Shown one piece after another: positions 6,514 to 6,647 of a stretch of DNA of 6,647 bases. The position numbers and the translations under genes were made by a program. Under the pieces are notes generated by a model that ran no database searches, was not told the DNA's origin, and saw only the letters and a program-made list of their open reading frames with translations. This DNA comes from an uncultured Akkermansia sp. (GTDB lineage: Bacteria > Verrucomicrobiota > Verrucomicrobiia > Verrucomicrobiales > Akkermansiaceae). Numbering within the stretch: position 1 is the first letter of the stretch; each line of letters begins with the position of its first letter. Location of the stretch: positions 1-6,647 of the forward strand of contig CAJGCZ010000075.1 of NCBI GenBank assembly GCA_904501975.1, read 5' to 3'.

Positions 6514-6585
6514 GCGGATGTAGCTCAGTGGTAGAGCGCAACCTTGCCAAGGTTGATGTCGTGGGTTCGAATCCCATCATCCGCT
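6514..6585 (+). tRNA. tRNA-Gly (anticodon GCC), copy 3 of 3
   Basis: Identical in all 72 bases to the other two copies, with the anticodon GCC at 6546-6548. It is the last gene of the operon: the terminator hairpin begins 3 bases after its discriminator base. No CCA is encoded and no spacer hairpin follows. Confidence 0.97.
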
Positions 6586-6587
6586 CT

Positions 6588-6635
6588 TAAACAAAAAAAG
6601 CAATTCATCGCCAGATGGGTTGCTTTTTTTGTTTA
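6588..6635 (+). terminator. Rho-independent terminator of the tRNA-Gly operon
   Basis: A nearly unbroken 22-bp hairpin. The lower 16 pairs (6588-6603 with 6620-6635) are perfect and contain a 7-base A tract facing a 7-base T tract (6624-6630); the upper six (6604-6609 with 6614-6619) include two G-U pairs and close the loop GCCA. The T tract gives the U-rich end needed for termination on the plus strand, and the A tract gives the same on the minus strand, so it may also end a convergent gene beyond the window. Confidence 0.88.
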
Positions 6636-6647
6636 CTGTATTGATTA

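Noticed and set aside
6317..6585. Tandem repeats of about 98 bases read as a CRISPR-like array or integration sites
   Set aside because: The repeated unit is a complete tRNA gene with a cloverleaf; the spacers are alike rather than unique, and no integrase gene or attachment-site duplication is present.

Overview
The window looks like ordinary chromosome from a Verrucomicrobiota bacterium, most likely Akkermansia or a close relative. The main clue is the large secreted protein on the minus strand. It ends in a PEP-CTERM sorting signal (Pro-Glu-Pro, a short Ala/Leu helix, then Arg-Arg-Cys-Arg) on a Gly/Thr/Asn-rich beta-solenoid body, a combination typical of Akkermansia surface proteins. The absence of clear Shine-Dalgarno sequences and the non-encoded tRNA CCA ends fit but do not prove this. 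The genus is an inference; no marker gene is present.

Layout. Positions 1-262 hold no gene: a GC-rich stretch with several small hairpins (a likely dispersed intergenic repeat), then a terminator for the gene to its right. Positions 263-3715 (minus) encode the 1150-residue PEP-CTERM protein. A 289-base divergent region (3716-4004) holds its likely promoter and an inverted repeat. Positions 4005-4946 (plus) encode an exported thioredoxin-fold protein with a CGYC active site and a helical C-terminal half. Two perfect hairpins separate it from the convergent gene at 5073-6101 (minus), an ankyrin-repeat lipoprotein. From 6245 to the end lies a tRNA operon on the plus strand: a strong sigma-70-type promoter, a short leader, three identical tRNA-Gly(GCC) genes separated by near-identical hairpin-bearing spacers, and a long terminator hairpin.

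How the genes relate. The three protein genes are each monocistronic, in alternating orientation with separate terminators. All three products carry export signals: Sec signal plus PEP-CTERM, Sec signal, and lipoprotein signal. All are therefore predicted to act in or beyond the periplasm, but nothing in the sequence ties them into one pathway. The tRNA cluster is an independent housekeeping unit.

I looked for an undescribed system and did not find a convincing one. The best leads are modest: the uncharacterised helical half of the thioredoxin-like protein, the inverted repeat that places two -35-like boxes back to back between the divergent genes, and the hairpins between the tRNAs.
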